Positions 62,766 through 64,000 of a stretch of DNA of 64,000 nucleotides are shown one piece after another. A program made the position numbers and the translations under genes. Below the pieces are notes generated by a model. The model was not told the origin of the DNA. It searched no databases and saw nothing but the letters and a program-made list of their open reading frames with translations. The stretch lies in NCBI GenBank assembly GCA_002243285.1, contig CP022585.1, positions 2,964,641 to 3,028,640 on the forward strand, in the 5' to 3' direction. This stretch comes from Candidatus Fluviicola riflensis. Its GTDB lineage: Bacteria; Bacteroidota; Bacteroidia; Flavobacteriales_D; Crocinitomicaceae. Every line of letters starts with the position of its first letter. Within the stretch, counting starts at the first letter, position 1.

Positions 62766-64000
62766 ATGGAACGAATCGATATACTTAGGGAACTGAAACG
62801 GTCTGTGGTTCGTCGATTCAATCTGCGACACGATCAGGCAGACGAAGCTGAGGTGATTGATTCGATTACCCGGAATTCCGATTTTATCGGTGCAAACCTG
62901 TGGACATTAATCTTTGCTATTCTCATCGCTTCTATCGGCTTGAATATGAATTCAGCTGCTGTTATTATCGGTGCGATGCTGATATCCCCGCTTATGGGAC
63001 CAATTATGGGAATCGGGCTTGGCATCGGGACGAATGATTTCGACCTGGTAAAAAAAGGACTTCGAAACTTGCTTATAGCTACAGTCATTAGTATCGGTAC
63101 TTCGGCAATTTACTTTTGGATTACACCGATCCATTCTGCCCAAAGCGAACTGCTTGCAAGAACTACACCATCTGTCTGGGACGTGTTCATTGCTTTTTTC
63201 GGTGGTTTGGCAGGTGTTGTTGCAGCAACCCGAAAAGAAAAAAGTAATGCCATTCCCGGTGTAGCCATTGCAACAGCTTTAATGCCTCCGTTATGTACTG
63301 CGGGTTTTGGGCTGGCTACCGGACAGTTTTACTATTTTTTGGGCGCGCTGTATTTGTATTGCATCAACAGTATTTTTATTTGTATCAGTACGTTTTTGAT
63401 TATCAGGCTGATGAAATTCAAGCGGAAATCATTTGCAGATTCAACCTACGGAAGAAAAGTATCAAGGTACATTCTAATTACAACACTTATCACTATCATT
63501 CCGAGTGTTTACCTGACTTATGGCATTGTCAACAAAAGCCTTTTTGAAAATGCATCACGAAAATTTGTAGAAGAGCAGTTCCGTTTTAAAAATACCCAGG
63601 TCATTTCCAAGACTTTCCGGTATGACAAAGAAACTCCGGAAATCGATTTGTTGCTGATCGGTTATGAACTTCCTGTTCAAACAATTGATTCAATTCGTAA
63701 CACTATGAAAAAATATGATCTGCAAGATGCAAAATTACTAATCCGGCAAGGATTGAATGCAGAACGCGAAATCGATTTTTCGCAGATCAAAGCAAGTATT
63801 TTGAAAGATGTTTTCGCCAGGGATTCATTAATTGATAATCAATCGCAACTCAACGGAAAGTTTCCAAACATTTATGCAGAACTCAAGGCACTTTACCCCG
63901 CCATCATTTCTTATAGTGCAAACAGTGCTGTGCAATTCAATACCAATTCAACGGACACTTTAACACAGGTGGTTGCTGATTTTCCAAAATCATTGAAATT
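62766..64000 (+). CDS. DUF389 family membrane protein, 3' partial
   Basis: The frame from ATG at 62766 stays open to the window's end. The first part reads SIGLNMNSAAVIIGAMLISPLMGPIMGIGLGIGT, then ATRKEKSNAIPGVAIATALMPPLCTAGFGLA, both hallmarks of the DUF389 domain, with six or seven hydrophobic segments. A soluble region follows (VEEQFRFKNTQVISKTFRYD). DUF389 proteins are of uncertain function; transport or ion-related roles are only guesses. It may be co-transcribed with nhaA. Confidence 0.9.
   Translation, partial: MERIDILRELKRSVVRRFNLRHDQADEAEVIDSITRNSDFIGANLWTLIFAILIASIGLNMNSAAVIIGAMLISPLMGPIMGIGLGIGTNDFDLVKKGLRNLLIATVISIGTSAIYFWITPIHSAQSELLARTTPSVWDVFIAFFGGLAGVVAATRKEKSNAIPGVAIATALMPPLCTAGFGLATGQFYYFLGALYLYCINSIFICISTFLIIRLMKFKRKSFADSTYGRKVSRYILITTLITIIPSVYLTYGIVNKSLFENASRKFVEEQFRFKNTQVISKTFRYDKETPEIDLLLIGYELPVQTIDSIRNTMKKYDLQDAKLLIRQGLNAEREIDFSQIKASILKDVFARDSLIDNQSQLNGKFPNIYAELKALYPAIISYSANSAVQFNTNSTDTLTQVVADFPKSLK

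Noticed and set aside
1..64000. Search for tRNA, rRNA, CRISPR arrays and IS transposases
   Set aside because: None was seen by eye; weakly structured RNAs cannot be excluded without a covariance search.

Overview
The window is a 64 kb chromosomal segment that looks like a member of the Bacteroidota, most likely a Flavobacteriales relative of the Crocinitomicaceae/Fluviicola type. This placement is inferred from gene content and was not tested by a search. Seven secreted proteins end in a type IX secretion (T9SS) type A sorting domain with a YPNP or FPNP motif. Candidate -7 boxes follow the Bacteroidota TAnnTTTG pattern, Shine-Dalgarno sequences are mostly absent, and housekeeping genes (pckA, sucC, map, a Prc-type protease, paaABCD) are interleaved with large secreted repeat proteins. 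No rRNA, tRNA, CRISPR array or insertion sequence was recognised.

Layout. 1-10.2 kb: a hybrid histidine kinase cut by the left edge, a DUF1826-like protein, a T9SS propeller protein, an unknown protein, a foldback element, a membrane-anchored VOC protein and a 1294-residue CheB-CheR-PAS-kinase-receiver protein. 10.5-16.9 kb: three T9SS cargo proteins (propeller, esterase, delta-60 repeat). 17.2-20.6 kb: phenylacetyl-CoA epoxidase genes in the order paaC-like, paaA, paaB, paaC, paaD, so paaC is duplicated. 20.6-24.5 kb: a Crp/Fnr regulator divergent from pckA, with two perfect TTGAT-N4-ATCAA sites between them, then a spermidine-synthase-like methyltransferase and a DUF983 protein. 24.7-32.3 kb: a T9SS propeller, a tiny lysine-rich exported peptide, two proteins resembling cargo of extracellular contractile injection systems (one nuclease-like, one DUF4157 plus papain-like), and a WG-repeat protein.

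32.4-42.8 kb: DUF892 and DUF421 genes, then a probable thiol/metal stress operon (flavoprotein, MFS exporter, SigZ-type sigma factor and two cysteine-rich small proteins) flanked by two paralogous exported proteins. These are followed by marC between copies of a 24-base repeat, a membrane adenylate cyclase and ywbE. 42.86-46.84 kb: an AT-rich island of eight small co-directional genes without recognised relatives, apart from a Cas2/SinR-like fold in the first. It encodes alternating coiled-coil and membrane proteins, is bounded by an imperfect inverted repeat and is trailed by two tiny hydrophobic reading frames with hairpins. This is the best candidate for an undescribed system. 46.85-64 kb: an NTF2-like secreted protein, an unusual TonB-C plus von Willebrand-like protein, a membrane protein overlapping map, a helical exported protein, a Prc/CtpA protease, a BNR-repeat and a PKD-repeat T9SS cargo protein, sucC, a divergent dapB, nhaA and a DUF389 gene cut by the right edge.

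How the genes work together. The paa genes open the ring of phenylacetyl-CoA. The pathway ends in succinyl-CoA and acetyl-CoA, so sucC and pckA would help route the carbon to gluconeogenesis. The sensor kinases, the Crp/Fnr regulator and the SigZ-type factor are the regulatory layer. A large share of the coding capacity goes to secreted repeat proteins.
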